Assembly: GCA_023230925.1 (NCBI GenBank)
Contig: JALNWK010000008.1
Span: 9,629 to 73,628, forward strand
DNA length: 64,000 bases
Source: Limnochordia bacterium
GTDB lineage: Bacteria > Bacillota > Limnochordia > DUMW01
Direction: 5' to 3'
Each line of letters starts with the position of its first letter. Within the stretch, counting starts at the first letter, position 1. Below the pieces are notes generated by a model. It was not told where the DNA came from. It saw only the letters and a list, made by a program, of their open reading frames with translations, and searched no databases. Shown in pieces: positions 17,523 through 27,089 of this stretch. Made by a program: the position numbers and the translations under genes.

Positions 17523-17901
17523 GTCCAAATCAACCTCCGCGCCAACAGCTTGCACTCACGTCAAGAACGATATCTTGCTAACAGTAGGTTCCACATCCAT
17601 TCGACAAATTCCTGCTTTAATCTGGTGTATTTTGCAGTTCCCTGCACATTAAGCAAAAAAGGGGTGATAGTATTCCTGCCCAGGGGAATACGCCTTGTCC
17701 TCACTGTGACGGTGCATGAAAACCACGGAAAATCAGCGTTACACATTCATGAATTTCCAGTAGCTAGTCTTCTTGAAAACAGCATGATCATGTGGCAACG
17801 ACATCCTTTGAACACCGCTACAGTTAGGTGGTCACTGCACTTCAGAACATTAGGTTACATTGCCCCGGCGAAACCACCGACTAAGCCATGCCTATCGTCA
17901 C

Positions 17902-18012
17902 CCTTGGGAGCAGTAGGATTTATGGCCAAGGCCATCAAGGAGGCCACAGAAGACAAGCTTCGCCAGAATCAGGTTCCTTGGATGGTTGCCTATATAATAT
18001 GTATAGAACTTG
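17902..18012 (+). pseudogene. possible decayed fragment of a CbiM-like transporter gene
   Basis: The plus-strand frame reads LGAVGFMAKAIKEATEDKLR followed by QNQVPWMVAYI, which recalls the conserved CbiM start region (xxAVGyAlrKxxxxLxxrQVPlMGVxAAFI). Neither an intact start nor the rest of the protein is present. The match is short and from memory of the family, so it is only a hint of a relic. Confidence 0.2.
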
Positions 18013-18452
18013 TTGCATCTAAGCCAGACCATCACTAACAAATGCCTTCAGGGATGCAAATATCCCGTGGTCACTCTAACATCGGGCAGACCCCTTGGAC
18101 TTTGGCAATACACAGCACCAAAACCAGGTAGCTACAAGTACCCTGGTGAAGTCTTTCCACAGAGCCGTGGGCTTACCTGTTTGACCTTCAATAGCCAGCA
18201 CATGCAGTAATCGACTAAGTGTCCTTAAGTTAAGTTGGGTGGAAGTAGTACTTCAAGTAAGACTAGAATATCTTGATCGCAGTTTTAGCCACTCCATATC
18301 CTCCGCCCGCAACGAAAACGGACGAATTTGTTGGGGTTTCTACCGGTTCTGATGGACCCCGATCGGCAGCCCCACACGACGTCTAGCAGCATTCCCTTCC
18401 CCGCCAATCAGATCCTTAACTGGGGCTGGCGTAAAAACGTTTACAAATCGTA

Positions 18453-18481
18453 TTGACGACTTTTAACCAATATGGTAATAT
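18453..18481 (+). promoter_or_regulatory. SigA-type promoter upstream of the ROK gene
   Basis: TTGACG, a 17-base spacer and TAATAT on the plus strand. It would give a leader of about 200 bases to the TTG start of the ROK regulator. Confidence 0.7.
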
Positions 18482-18686
18482 TAATGAAACACAAGTGAGA
18501 ACGCTACGCGCACACCAAGTCCTACCTGGGTCCACGAACACCTGTGTCCCACTATTGGCTGCGTTCCTCAGCTTTTCTTTCGCTCTCAATAACTTCAAAG
18601 AACTGGCAAGAAAGCACACCGAGTTGCCTAGTTTTGAGCGGAGTTATGTCCAAATCGGATAGAATTTGTATAGGGGGAGGATTAAG

Positions 18687-19889
18687 TTGGAAAATAAGCA
18701 CGTTCTTTCTACCCTTGATGAAAATACTTTGCGCGTCCTGAACTGTATTCTCATGCAGACTAGTCCAACTATCACAAGCTTGATGGAGCTTACGGGTATG
18801 CCCCGGACCACTTTAGCCCGGAATATTAAGGAACTTGTTGATCTTGAACTAGTCCAACAGGAAAACACGGACGTTACTACGGTGGGAAGACCACCCGTAT
18901 TGTTCTCCGTTAACCCCGATGGTGTACACATGGTCGGCATCGAGTTGTCCCGCTCTAACATCCGGGTGCTTATCTGTAACGCTCTACTTGAACCAGTTTG
19001 GGTTTGCGATTTAGCCATTGATGCAAAACGCAATGCTTTGGATGTCTTCCGTTCTGTGACCGGGCTTCTTGAGGAACATCTTAGGGAGCGACCAAAAGAG
19101 CGGTTGATCGGCGTCGGTATTGGTTCGGTCGGCCCACTGGATCTTGAGCATGGGATTCTGCTGAACCCCTCTAGTTTCCCTAATCCCACCTGGCAGAACA
19201 TCGATTTGAAGGATATCTTCGAATCCAAGTTTGAAACCCCTGTCTTTATCGCTAACGGCGCCACTACCGCCGTTATGGGAGAACATGTCATCCATGCCCC
19301 CCGGGGAGTGCACAGTGTCATTTATATCAATATCGGGGTGGGGATCCGCTGTGGAATCATCGCTAAGGATATGTTACTAAGCGGCGACAGTGATACCGAG
19401 GGTGCCTACGGACATATGATCGTCGAGCCGGGAGGACGACCCTGTCACTGTGGAAAGTTTGGCTGCATCGAAGCGATTTCCACTGTTCCGGCAATTGTTA
19501 ATGCCTTTCGCTCCGAGATCCGCAAAGGTCGGGATAGTTACCTGATGAGCAACATGACCCTAGATAGCATCACCTTCAAGGACATTTGTATCGCAGCGGA
19601 CAACGATGATCCTCTGGCTGTTCAGGTTCTACAAGAGGCAGCCAACTACATGGGAATTGCCATCGCCAATATTGTGAACATCCTGCACCCACAAATGGTT
19701 GTCCTCGGAGGGATGATCTCTGACACATCCGATCTTTATTACCGCGAGGCAGTCCGAACTGCACAGCGCATGCTCTATAACCCGGGCCATCTCCGCTGTG
19801 CCTTCCGTCGTCCTGCATGGGGTCACAATGCAATTGCCGCCGGAGCAGCCGCGTTGGTCCTCTCACACTATCTACAGAAAGGAGTGTAA
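18687..19889 (+). CDS. ROK-family transcriptional regulator
   Basis: A 400-residue protein. An N-terminal winged helix (ITSLMELTGMPRTTLARNIK) is followed by a ROK sugar-kinase-like domain with IGVGIGSVGPLD and the zinc-binding cluster GGRPCHCGKFGCIEAI. NagC/XylR-type ROK proteins sense sugars or sugar phosphates. Start chosen as TTG six bases after GGGGGAGG, because the upstream in-frame TTG (18666) would place the RBS inside the gene. It ends two bases before a pair of chrA genes, so it probably controls them; the ligand is unknown. Confidence 0.85.
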   Translation: MENKHVLSTLDENTLRVLNCILMQTSPTITSLMELTGMPRTTLARNIKELVDLELVQQENTDVTTVGRPPVLFSVNPDGVHMVGIELSRSNIRVLICNALLEPVWVCDLAIDAKRNALDVFRSVTGLLEEHLRERPKERLIGVGIGSVGPLDLEHGILLNPSSFPNPTWQNIDLKDIFESKFETPVFIANGATTAVMGEHVIHAPRGVHSVIYINIGVGIRCGIIAKDMLLSGDSDTEGAYGHMIVEPGGRPCHCGKFGCIEAISTVPAIVNAFRSEIRKGRDSYLMSNMTLDSITFKDICIAADNDDPLAVQVLQEAANYMGIAIANIVNILHPQMVVLGGMISDTSDLYYREAVRTAQRMLYNPGHLRCAFRRPAWGHNAIAAGAAALVLSHYLQKGV

Positions 19890-19891
19890 CC

Positions 19892-20488
19892 ATGGAAGCT
19901 GTACAGACACAGGCTAGACGAGATCGGCTGCAGCAGGTATTCGAGATATTTGCAACTTTTTTCAAGATTGGTTTTTTTACCATCGGGGGCGGATACGCAA
20001 TGATCCCGTTGATCAAAGATGAAACAGTGGATAAGAAGGGCTGGATCAGTGATGAGGATATCATCGACATTTTCGCCGTTTCGGAATCAATGCCCGGCTC
20101 CATCTCAGTTAATTCTGCGACCCTGCTGGGTTATCGTCTGGCGGGCTTTGCCGGTGCCATTGGAGGCATGTTAGGCGTTGTTCTGCCTTCCTTTGTTATC
20201 CTAAGCTGCGTTGCTGCCTTCGCCTCGGAGCTTGACGCCAATCCAGTTATTACCGCGGCCTTTTGGGGAATTCGCTGCTGTGTGGTCGGGCTAATCTTAC
20301 ATGCAGCCATCGACCTAATCAAGTTGAGCGTACAAGATGCAATGGGGATATTACTAGTAATCGGTACCGTCCTGCTGGTAGTTGGTGCAAACGTGCATGC
20401 CATATTTGCAATCGCCATCGGCCTGGTCGTTGGCATTGTCCGCTCACTGCTAAGTACTAATAAGCCGACGAAAGGAGCGCGAGCCTAG
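19892..20488 (+). CDS. ChrA-family transporter, N-terminal-half type
   Basis: A 198-residue membrane protein of the CHR (chromate ion transporter) family. The diagnostic start FFKIGFFTIGGGYAMIPLIK is near the N-terminus, with SEMPGSISVNSATLLGYRL-like residues (SESMPGSISVNSATLLGYR) after it, and four to five more hydrophobic segments. Short CHR proteins occur as pairs of homologous genes that make one transporter. Start ATG lies 2 bases after the ROK stop, behind GGAGTG. Its physiological substrate in anaerobes is uncertain; chromate efflux is the family's known activity. Confidence 0.88.
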   Translation: MEAVQTQARRDRLQQVFEIFATFFKIGFFTIGGGYAMIPLIKDETVDKKGWISDEDIIDIFAVSESMPGSISVNSATLLGYRLAGFAGAIGGMLGVVLPSFVILSCVAAFASELDANPVITAAFWGIRCCVVGLILHAAIDLIKLSVQDAMGILLVIGTVLLVVGANVHAIFAIAIGLVVGIVRSLLSTNKPTKGARA

Positions 20489-21069
20489 TGATCTACATCA
20501 AGCTGTTTTTCATATTCTTTCGGATTGGTCTGTTTAGTTTTGGTGGCGGCTACGCGATGATCCCCCTGATCCAAGATGAACTGGAGATTCAAGGTTGGAT
20601 GGACACTACCGAATTCCACAGCTTGATTGCCATCTCTGAGATCACCCCCGGATCCATTTCCGTAAACTCCGCCACCTTGGTGGGGTATCACGTGGGAGGG
20701 ATCCCTGGGGCTGCGATAGCCACTGCGGGCATTGTCTTACCATCATTGCTTCTAGCTTTGCTCATATCCAAGTTTATGCAAAGACATGAAAGGAGCGAAT
20801 TGATGCAAGAGGCGTTTTTGGCTATGCGCCCAGTGATCTGTGGACTAATCGTTGCCGCGGCATTCTTTGTCGCTGAGACCTCTATCCTCAAACAACCGAT
20901 TACCCTTGGCCTTCCAAAAGGATTTGCTCAGCTACCAGAGCTTATCAACATCAAAGCGCTGGTTATCCTCGGCCTGACCCTATTGGGAGTAAGACGCCTT
21001 AAGGCCCACCCGATCCTAGTTCTGACCTGTTCGGCTCTAGCTGGCATCATACTCACCTATTGGCCATAG
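20488..21069 (+). CDS. ChrA-family transporter, second half type
   Basis: A 193-residue paralogue of the preceding gene with the same motifs (FFRIGLFSFGGGYAMIPLIQ and SEITPGSISVNSATLVGY). Start GTG overlaps the stop of the first chrA gene (TAGTG), behind AAAGGAG. The overlap and homology support a heterodimeric transporter with antiparallel halves. It ends shortly before a convergent acetyltransferase gene. Confidence 0.88.
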   Translation: MIYIKLFFIFFRIGLFSFGGGYAMIPLIQDELEIQGWMDTTEFHSLIAISEITPGSISVNSATLVGYHVGGIPGAAIATAGIVLPSLLLALLISKFMQRHERSELMQEAFLAMRPVICGLIVAAAFFVAETSILKQPITLGLPKGFAQLPELINIKALVILGLTLLGVRRLKAHPILVLTCSALAGIILTYWP

Positions 21070-21086
21070 ATATAGTGGGTATCGCT

Positions 21087-21635
21087 TCAAATAGCAGGAT
21101 GGAACGGTACCCTCGCCGCCCGATACTCCTGAGAAGCCAGACTCATCAGGATGATTCGGCAGGTCTGCTTATTTTCATTTTGTCGATAGACAAAGCCTTC
21201 TTCGCGAAAACCACACTTGCTATAGCAATGAATGGCCCGCTGATTGTAGTCGTAGACGCGCAAGTATATCTTATTTAGACTAAGGTGGTCAAAACCGTAG
21301 GCCAACATCAAAGAAACCGCCTCAGTTCCTATACCTTGATTCCAACACTTGTGATCCCCGATGCGGATCCCCAGCTCTGCTTCTTTACTACGCCAGGCAA
21401 TACGGCTCAGCCCAACATCGCCGATGATCAAGTTGTTGCTTCTCAACGCAATTCCCAGCAGTTTTGCGTGGGGATCACTTTTGGCCTTATCCAACCAAGG
21501 CCCACACTCAGCAACAGTGGTGGGGTAATCACCTTCCATGTAGTACTTCAGCTCATCATCCCTGCCCCACCTGGCAATCCGAACGAAATCTCCCTCGTTA
21601 ATTGCCCGTAATCTGACAATCTCCCCTTCTAGCAT
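21087..21635 (-). CDS. GNAT-family N-acetyltransferase (RimJ/RimL type)
   Basis: A 182-residue protein starting MLEGEIVRLRAINEGDFVRI. The acetyl-CoA-binding segment reads LGIRIGDHKCWNQGIGTEAV, followed by SLMLAYGFDHLSLNKIYLRV, the usual RimJ/RimL pattern. The start is set at the ATG after AGGAAAGGTGG; the open frame extends 36 codons upstream without similarity. Such enzymes acetylate protein N-termini, antibiotics or small amines; the substrate here is unknown. It converges with the chrA pair. Confidence 0.85.
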   Translation of the reverse strand: MLEGEIVRLRAINEGDFVRIARWGRDDELKYYMEGDYPTTVAECGPWLDKAKSDPHAKLLGIALRSNNLIIGDVGLSRIAWRSKEAELGIRIGDHKCWNQGIGTEAVSLMLAYGFDHLSLNKIYLRVYDYNQRAIHCYSKCGFREEGFVYRQNENKQTCRIILMSLASQEYRAARVPFHPAI

Positions 21636-21867
21636 GACACGGCCACCTTTCCTAAAGTAGGATCCAACCTGCATCAACACAAGTAGGTGTCCGTCAAGTC
21701 TTAATCTTTTGGATGTTAGGATCAAAGGCCACCCGCCGCACAACCTTTCTTTCGCACCATTCGGTATACTTGCTTTTTACGCTATTAAAATTATATTCTC
21801 AAGATTCGTTCTTAAGGCCGGTATACCTGCAAGTAATAATAGGCAAGGTGGTGTTATTTAGGTGGTA

Positions 21868-22710
21868 TCAGTTAGTTTGTAGATCGGCTGCCCGCATCAT
21901 CAATGCCCTAATGTAATAATCAGGCAGACGTACTGAGCCGAAGTAGATCTGATCCTTTCCGGCACCATGGCAATCGGACCCCCCGGTAACGAGCAGATCA
22001 TAGTCCTCTGCTATCTGCATAAACGTCTCCTCTTGCTCTTTGCTATGCTGTGGATAGAAGACTTCAAGACCAGCAAGGCCCGCATCAACAAGTGTAGGAA
22101 GGTATTTCAAACCCGCGGGGCTAAGGCCAGGATGGGCGAGGACCGGTACCCCCCCGGCATTGATGATCAAATCAATAGCTTCCAACGTATGACAACGGGC
22201 CCGCGAAACGTAGGCCGGTTTGCCCTGGCCAAGAAACCGTGCAAATCCTTCCGCGATACTACTAGTATAGCCTCTAGCCATTAGCACCCGGGCCACATGG
22301 GCCCTGCCCACCGCCGCACCTTCGGCGACGGCCAAAACATCATTCAGATCTAGGCACATCCCCATCTGCTGCAGCAGCTCTACAGTTCTAGTCACCCGTC
22401 TCATACGCGAGAGTCGCAGTTGGTCCAGTGCGGAAAGCAGGAATGGATCCGCTGGAGAAAAACAATACCCGAGGATATGAATCTCCCCCTGGCCCAATTC
22501 GGTACTTAGTTCGACTCCTGAAATGACATTAACCTGTAACCTCTCCCCTTCCTGCATGGTGGGAAAAACATTATCAATTGCATCGTGATCTGTAATGGCA
22601 ATTGTACTAAAGCCCTGTTCCCATGCCTTTTGGACAATCTCCTCAGGAGTATAGGTCCCATCTGAAGCATTGGTATGAATATGCAAATCTGCAACCACTA
22701 AGTAGCTCAC
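21868..22710 (-). CDS. PHP-domain phosphoesterase (YciV/RNase AM type)
   Basis: A 280-residue PHP protein with the metal-binding motifs ADLHIHTNASDGTYTPEE, AITDHDAID, GVELST, LAHPG and GGSDCHGA. This is the subgroup of YciV/TrpH, which includes 3',5'-nucleotide phosphatases and the 5'-3' exonuclease RNase AM. Start is GTG overlapping the sigF stop (GTGA), so it is the last gene of the spoIIA operon. The link to sporulation is by position only. Confidence 0.85.
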   Translation of the reverse strand: MSYLVVADLHIHTNASDGTYTPEEIVQKAWEQGFSTIAITDHDAIDNVFPTMQEGERLQVNVISGVELSTELGQGEIHILGYCFSPADPFLLSALDQLRLSRMRRVTRTVELLQQMGMCLDLNDVLAVAEGAAVGRAHVARVLMARGYTSSIAEGFARFLGQGKPAYVSRARCHTLEAIDLIINAGGVPVLAHPGLSPAGLKYLPTLVDAGLAGLEVFYPQHSKEQEETFMQIAEDYDLLVTGGSDCHGAGKDQIYFGSVRLPDYYIRALMMRAADLQTN

Positions 22711-23492
22711 CCCGCATCCTTGTCGAGGGAGTCGGCAAGCAAGTCTCGTAGTTGGTACAAAACTTGTTTCTCCAACCGAGACACTTGGGCTTGGGACAGC
22801 TCCAACTCCCCTGCTGCCTCCGTCTGGGTCTTATCTTGAATAAACCGCAGAATCACTAGTTGGCGCATCCGTGGAGAAAGCCTACCAAGAGCCTCCCTTA
22901 GCGCAATATTGTCTACCCATTGTTCATCTTCTACCTCGTTGCTAAGCCGGTCTTCCAGGAGTATACTACTATCTTCACCTTCCACGATGGGTTCTTGCAA
23001 AGACATGGGAGCCTGAATGGACTCCAGGGCAGCCACCAACTCCTCTTTACTAACTTCCAGTACTTCGGCCAGCTCAGCGGGTGTTGGGCTGGCCCCTGAT
23101 TCCTGGGTCATCTTTTCTTGAAGAGCCCGGGCGGTCATAGCCAACTGCCGCATACTCCGACTAACCCTAATCGGTTGGTCTTCTCTTAAGTAGTGTTTGA
23201 TCTCCCCGACAATTCTAGGCACGGCATAGGTGGAAAACTGTACTTGTCTTTCCAAATCAAATCCATCGATCGCCTTTAATAGGCCGACACAACCAATTTG
23301 GTACAAATCCTCTGCATTCTTCCCCCGATGCACAAATCGCTGCACTATACTCATCACTAGTCGCAAATTATGATGAACTAACCGTTCCCGGGCGACGGGA
23401 TCACCGGCTTGGGAATCCTCTAGAAGTTGCCTGGTTTCGTTTTCGGTTAACAGTTCAGTGCAGGGTAGCTCGATTTCGAATAGTTCTCGCAT
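22707..23492 (-). CDS. sigF: sporulation RNA polymerase sigma factor SigF
   Basis: A 261-residue sigma-70 family protein that directs forespore transcription. Region 2 includes the conserved EDLYQIGCVGLLKAIDGFDL and FSTYAVPRIVGEIKHYLRED, region 3 PTPAELAEVLEVSKEELVAAL, and region 4 ends with a helix-turn-helix (AAGELELSQAQVSRLEKQVL). The placement directly behind spoIIAA and spoIIAB separates SigF from the similar SigG. Start ATG lies 7 bases after spoIIAB. Confidence 0.95.
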   Translation of the reverse strand: MRELFEIELPCTELLTENETRQLLEDSQAGDPVARERLVHHNLRLVMSIVQRFVHRGKNAEDLYQIGCVGLLKAIDGFDLERQVQFSTYAVPRIVGEIKHYLREDQPIRVSRSMRQLAMTARALQEKMTQESGASPTPAELAEVLEVSKEELVAALESIQAPMSLQEPIVEGEDSSILLEDRLSNEVEDEQWVDNIALREALGRLSPRMRQLVILRFIQDKTQTEAAGELELSQAQVSRLEKQVLYQLRDLLADSLDKDAG

Positions 23493-23499
23493 CCTTGCT

Positions 23500-23946
23500 T
23501 CAATCCTTTTCGCCTGCTTTTTGCTTCTTCATATGAACTGTGGTACCCACACCCACCGTTGAATCTAGTACTACTTCATCCATGTACATATTAATGAAGG
23601 CTAGTCCAAGCCCCATGCGTTCCTCAGGCAAGGTCGTATATGTAGGTTCTAAGGCCTGATCAACATTCTTAATACCCCGCCCCTGATCCCGTACTGTAAT
23701 CTGTAGGGTATCTGCATTAAGAATTGCCATCTCAATCACAACAGTACCAACAGTCTCGGCATAGGCATGAATAACACAATTAGACACTGCCTCGGATACG
23801 GCCACCTTAACCTCATCTAGTTCCTCTAGGGTAAAATCTAGCTGGGCGGCAAATACCGCAACCGCAGTCCTGGCAAAGGCCACATTTTCCGCAAGACTGG
23901 GAAACTCCATTCGCACATGATTAGTAACTGCAGATTTACTCTCCAT
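23500..23946 (-). CDS. spoIIAB: anti-sigma F factor SpoIIAB
   Basis: A 148-residue GHKL-type serine kinase that holds SigF inactive and phosphorylates SpoIIAA. The N box (VKVAVSEAVSNCVIHAY) and G1 box (VRDQGRGIKNVDQAL) are visible, followed by the G2-like ERMGLGLAFINMYMDEV. Gaps of 12 and 7 bases to spoIIAA and sigF show a tight operon. Confidence 0.95.
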   Translation of the reverse strand: MESKSAVTNHVRMEFPSLAENVAFARTAVAVFAAQLDFTLEELDEVKVAVSEAVSNCVIHAYAETVGTVVIEMAILNADTLQITVRDQGRGIKNVDQALEPTYTTLPEERMGLGLAFINMYMDEVVLDSTVGVGTTVHMKKQKAGEKD

Positions 23947-23958
23947 AGGAATACCCCT

Positions 23959-24294
23959 TTATCGAATAATTTCAAAAGCCTGTTTCTCCGACTGGCACAT
24001 TTCCACAAGCTTCAAGACACCGGAAACCGCAAAGATCTGCTGAACCTGGGGAACTGCTCCCACAATCACTAACTTTCCACCCCGCCCTTGCACTTCCTTG
24101 TATCTTCCTAAAATGGCACCTAATCCGGATGAGTCAATAAACTTGACCTGAGTAAGGTTAAGAATAATATGCCGCAAATAGTCATGGTTAGCTAGTTCAC
24201 CATCAACTTGGCTCCGAAACTGCGGGGCCGTCACCAAATCCAATTCGCCACTGAGCCGTACAAGTAATGCATTACCCCGTTTTTGCGTATTCAT
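23959..24294 (-). CDS. spoIIAA: anti-sigma F factor antagonist SpoIIAA
   Basis: A 111-residue STAS-domain protein that frees SigF by binding SpoIIAB. The phosphorylated serine lies in FIDSSGLGAILGRY. Start set at the ATG of MNTQKRGNALLVRLSGELDL, after CCAGGG; an upstream in-frame ATG (24345) would add 17 residues with no family match. First of the spoIIAA-AB-sigF trio, downstream of dacF as in Bacillus. Confidence 0.93.
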   Translation of the reverse strand: MNTQKRGNALLVRLSGELDLVTAPQFRSQVDGELANHDYLRHIILNLTQVKFIDSSGLGAILGRYKEVQGRGGKLVIVGAVPQVQQIFAVSGVLKLVEMCQSEKQAFEIIR

Positions 24295-24527
24295 ATACCC
24301 TGGCGACAGAACCACGGATCTTTGTCGCCACACCGCCTTTCGCATAAGATAAGCTTCCTCGCTGCAGCAATGTCAATAACCACATATGTCTATTCCCATA
24401 TTTGCCGTCTCAAGAATAGTGCTTGTCCAGATCAACACCCCATTTTCTAACGGTTGTTCTTCAAGCACATTACCTTTTAGTAAATTCTGCGCATAGACGG
24501 ATAATCCTTCTTTTATCTATTCTTGGG

Positions 24528-25715
24528 CTATTCCAGCAAATTAACTAACATGTCCCGGAGTACATAATAGGCGATATGCAAGATGCTTCCCTTCTTGACT
24601 CGACCACTGGTCAAAAGGGGAGCCCTGCCTAATTCCACACCTTCACATCTACACACAAGGTGGCCAACAGCCTCTCCCTTCTCCAAGGGTGCTGCAAGTC
24701 CTTCGATAAGTACCGCCTCTACCTCTAGTTGCTCCCTAGTACCCTTAGGAACAGCCACATAGAAATCTTCTCCTAGAACCGCCTCCACCTGGTAAGTAGC
24801 ACTTAAGGGCACCTTGACCGGTAGTCTGAAGGCCTCCTTTTCTGTTACCAACTGGGCCTGGAAGTTCCGAAAACCGTAGTCAAAAAGCGCGGTTGCCTCT
24901 TCTGTCCTCTGCTCTTCATTATCTGCCCCGAGGATCACGGCGATTAGGCGCAGGTTACCTCGTAACGCTGTGGCCCCAATGCAATAGCCCGCTTCTGTAG
25001 TCGTACCTGTCTTGATTCCATCTACGCCGATATATCCGTAGGTTTTTCCCCCTACCGTGCGTTCTAGGATTTTATTGAGATTCCACAGCTCGATCTGGGG
25101 TTTACGGCCTTCTCTAACGGAATAATGATATGTGGACACATATTCTAAAAAACCAGGCACCGTAATTGCATGCTGGCATAGCCTAGCCATGTCCTTTGCG
25201 GTGGAGTAATTGGGCCAATCGGGCTGGGCAGTGTACTTGGCTGGAAGCCCTGTGGAGTTTCCAAAGGAGGTGCTTGTCAGTCCCAGTTCTAGGGCCCGTT
25301 GATTCATCTTTAGGACAAAGTCAGCTTCGGTGCCAGCGATATGTTCGGCCAAGGCAACCGCCGCATCATTTGCCGAGCCCACGGCCACACTGTAGACCAA
25401 CTCGCCTAAGGTCATCTTCTCATAGGGCTCTAGCCAAATCCGAGTGCCCGTCATGCTATTGGCATAAGGGGATGCCACCACTACATCATCTGGGCTAATC
25501 TTCCCAAGGGCCATTTCCTCAAGGATTAACACCAGGGTCATGATCTTCGTCAAAGAGGCAATGGCCCTTGGCTCATCAGCATCTTTCTCATAGAGAATCC
25601 GACCACTTTTGGCATCCATCAACAAACATGCGGCACTATCTAGATCCATCGCCCGGCTTGGCAAACACAAACTCACCAATAAGCACAGTGCTACCAAAAG
25701 CTTTACATATCTCAT
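24528..25715 (-). CDS. dacF: D-alanyl-D-alanine carboxypeptidase, DacF type
   Basis: A 395-residue penicillin-binding protein of the S11 family that trims peptidoglycan stem peptides. It has a signal peptide (LLVALCLLVSLCLPSRAM), the SxxK motif in ASLTKIMT, the SxN motif in VGSANDAA and the KTG motif in GVDGIKTGTTTEAGYC, plus a C-terminal beta domain and an amphipathic membrane-binding tail. Start is the ATG after GGGAAGGGGAAAG. Its place before spoIIAA identifies it as DacF, made in the forespore in Bacillus. Confidence 0.92.
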   Translation of the reverse strand: MRYVKLLVALCLLVSLCLPSRAMDLDSAACLLMDAKSGRILYEKDADEPRAIASLTKIMTLVLILEEMALGKISPDDVVVASPYANSMTGTRIWLEPYEKMTLGELVYSVAVGSANDAAVALAEHIAGTEADFVLKMNQRALELGLTSTSFGNSTGLPAKYTAQPDWPNYSTAKDMARLCQHAITVPGFLEYVSTYHYSVREGRKPQIELWNLNKILERTVGGKTYGYIGVDGIKTGTTTEAGYCIGATALRGNLRLIAVILGADNEEQRTEEATALFDYGFRNFQAQLVTEKEAFRLPVKVPLSATYQVEAVLGEDFYVAVPKGTREQLEVEAVLIEGLAAPLEKGEAVGHLVCRCEGVELGRAPLLTSGRVKKGSILHIAYYVLRDMLVNLLE

Positions 25716-25778
25716 GTCTTTCCCCTTCCCGCTGTTTTCCTGCATTTAAAACATATTCATTTTTCAGCGGGAATATCA

Positions 25779-27089
25779 CTATCGGGGGCCTTCTAGACGG
25801 TCAATGATCAAGCTCTTGATACCTGGTCTCTCCTTCGCGACACAAATACTCTTCTCCAAAATACTACAGGCCTCGGGAAGTGCCTGTTTGTTATTGGTAT
25901 ACAGGTGGGCAAGGGGCTGGCCCTTGTTCACAAAGTCTCCTCTTTTGGCAAGGAGGCGCAATCCTGCGCCAAGGTCTATAGTAGCATCCTTGGTCGCTCG
26001 GCCGGCCCCAAGAATCATTGAAGCGGTACCAACCGCTTCCGCGTTGATCTCCGTGATGAAACCCGTAACCTGTGCGGTGAGCGTATGGGTCAGGGAAGCT
26101 TGGGGCAGGAGACTGTAATCGGAGATAACCTCCTCAACTCCCCCTTGGGCGCTAACGATCTCTTTGAACTTCGACAAAGCTTGGCCGTTACATAGGTGCT
26201 CCTGGGCCATCCTCCGGGCATCCTCAATCCCTAGATCCCTACTTAAGGTCAAAGAACAGGCCGCCAGTTCCACACAGAGCAAAGTCAGATCCAAAGGGCC
26301 CTCGCCCTTTAGGGTATCTATAGCCTCTGCCACTTCAAGGCTATTTCCCACACAATAACCGAGGGGTTGGGACATATCGGTAAGTAGGGCCACAGTCCTC
26401 ACCCCACTAGAAGTACCAATGTCAATCATCAATTGCGCCAGTTTACGGGCTTGGTCGAGGTCTTTCATAAAAGCACCGCTTCCCACCTTAACATCGAGCA
26501 CAAGGGCTGTGGCGCCACTGGCGATTTTCTTGCTCATGATACTAGCAGCAATTAGAGGGAGACTCTCCACGGTAGCCGTGACATCTCGCAGCTGGTATAG
26601 TCTTTGGTCTACAGGCACTAGATCCTGGGTGTGCCCAGCCATTACCCCCATTAGCCGTCTTCCCTGGTTGAGGATCTGGCTTGGCGCAAGCTCAGTGGAA
26701 AACCCGGGAATAGACTCAAGCTTATCTACCGTACCACCGGTATGCCCAAGACCCCGTCCCGATAGCTTAACCATCGGAACCCCTAGGGAAGCAAGGAGCG
26801 GAACCAAGACAATCGTCGTCTTGTCCCCCACTCCACCGGTGGAATGTTTATCCACCTTCGTACCAGGGATGCTGCTTAAATCCAAACGATCGCTTTGCGC
26901 AACCATTGCTTTGGTCAGGGCAAGGGTCTCTTCATTGGATAATCCGTTAAAGTACACCGCCATCAAGAAGGCACTCATCTGGTAATCGGGAATGTGTCCT
27001 TTAGCATACTCAACTACAAGCCATTCCATCTCTTCCGTTTGAAGAATCCTACCGTCTCGCTTAGCCTTGATTAAGTCAACGGTTCTCAT
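25779..27089 (-). CDS. pdp: pyrimidine-nucleoside phosphorylase
   Basis: A 436-residue enzyme splitting uridine or thymidine with phosphate to base and (deoxy)ribose 1-phosphate. Conserved family features: IKAKRDGRILQTEEMEWLV at the start, VDKHSTGGVGDKTTIVLVPL for phosphate binding and KLSGRGLGHTGGTVDKLES. Start is the ATG eight bases after GGGAGG. It overlaps the end of deoB by 14 bases; in Bacillus the same slot holds the purine enzyme punA, so here the pathway is shifted to pyrimidines. Confidence 0.93.
   Translation of the reverse strand: MRTVDLIKAKRDGRILQTEEMEWLVVEYAKGHIPDYQMSAFLMAVYFNGLSNEETLALTKAMVAQSDRLDLSSIPGTKVDKHSTGGVGDKTTIVLVPLLASLGVPMVKLSGRGLGHTGGTVDKLESIPGFSTELAPSQILNQGRRLMGVMAGHTQDLVPVDQRLYQLRDVTATVESLPLIAASIMSKKIASGATALVLDVKVGSGAFMKDLDQARKLAQLMIDIGTSSGVRTVALLTDMSQPLGYCVGNSLEVAEAIDTLKGEGPLDLTLLCVELAACSLTLSRDLGIEDARRMAQEHLCNGQALSKFKEIVSAQGGVEEVISDYSLLPQASLTHTLTAQVTGFITEINAEAVGTASMILGAGRATKDATIDLGAGLRLLAKRGDFVNKGQPLAHLYTNNKQALPEACSILEKSICVAKERPGIKSLIIDRLEGPR

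Larger units (their letters stand above)
17523..18686. other. intergenic stretch without an intact gene
   Basis: About 1.1 kb between the divergent exbB and ROK genes. It holds a 7-bp inverted repeat (GTATTCC/GGAATAC, 17669-17690), a short plus-strand segment that resembles the start of CbiM, and a good promoter for the ROK gene at 18453-18481. No full-length gene could be supported on either strand. Confidence 0.5.

Noticed and set aside
17561..17746. 61-codon minus-strand frame upstream of exbB
   Set aside because: No similarity, no clear ribosome binding site; treated as non-coding.
23959..24345. Longer SpoIIAA starting at 24345
   Set aside because: The extra 17 residues lie outside the family alignment; the internal ATG has a better fit to the family start.
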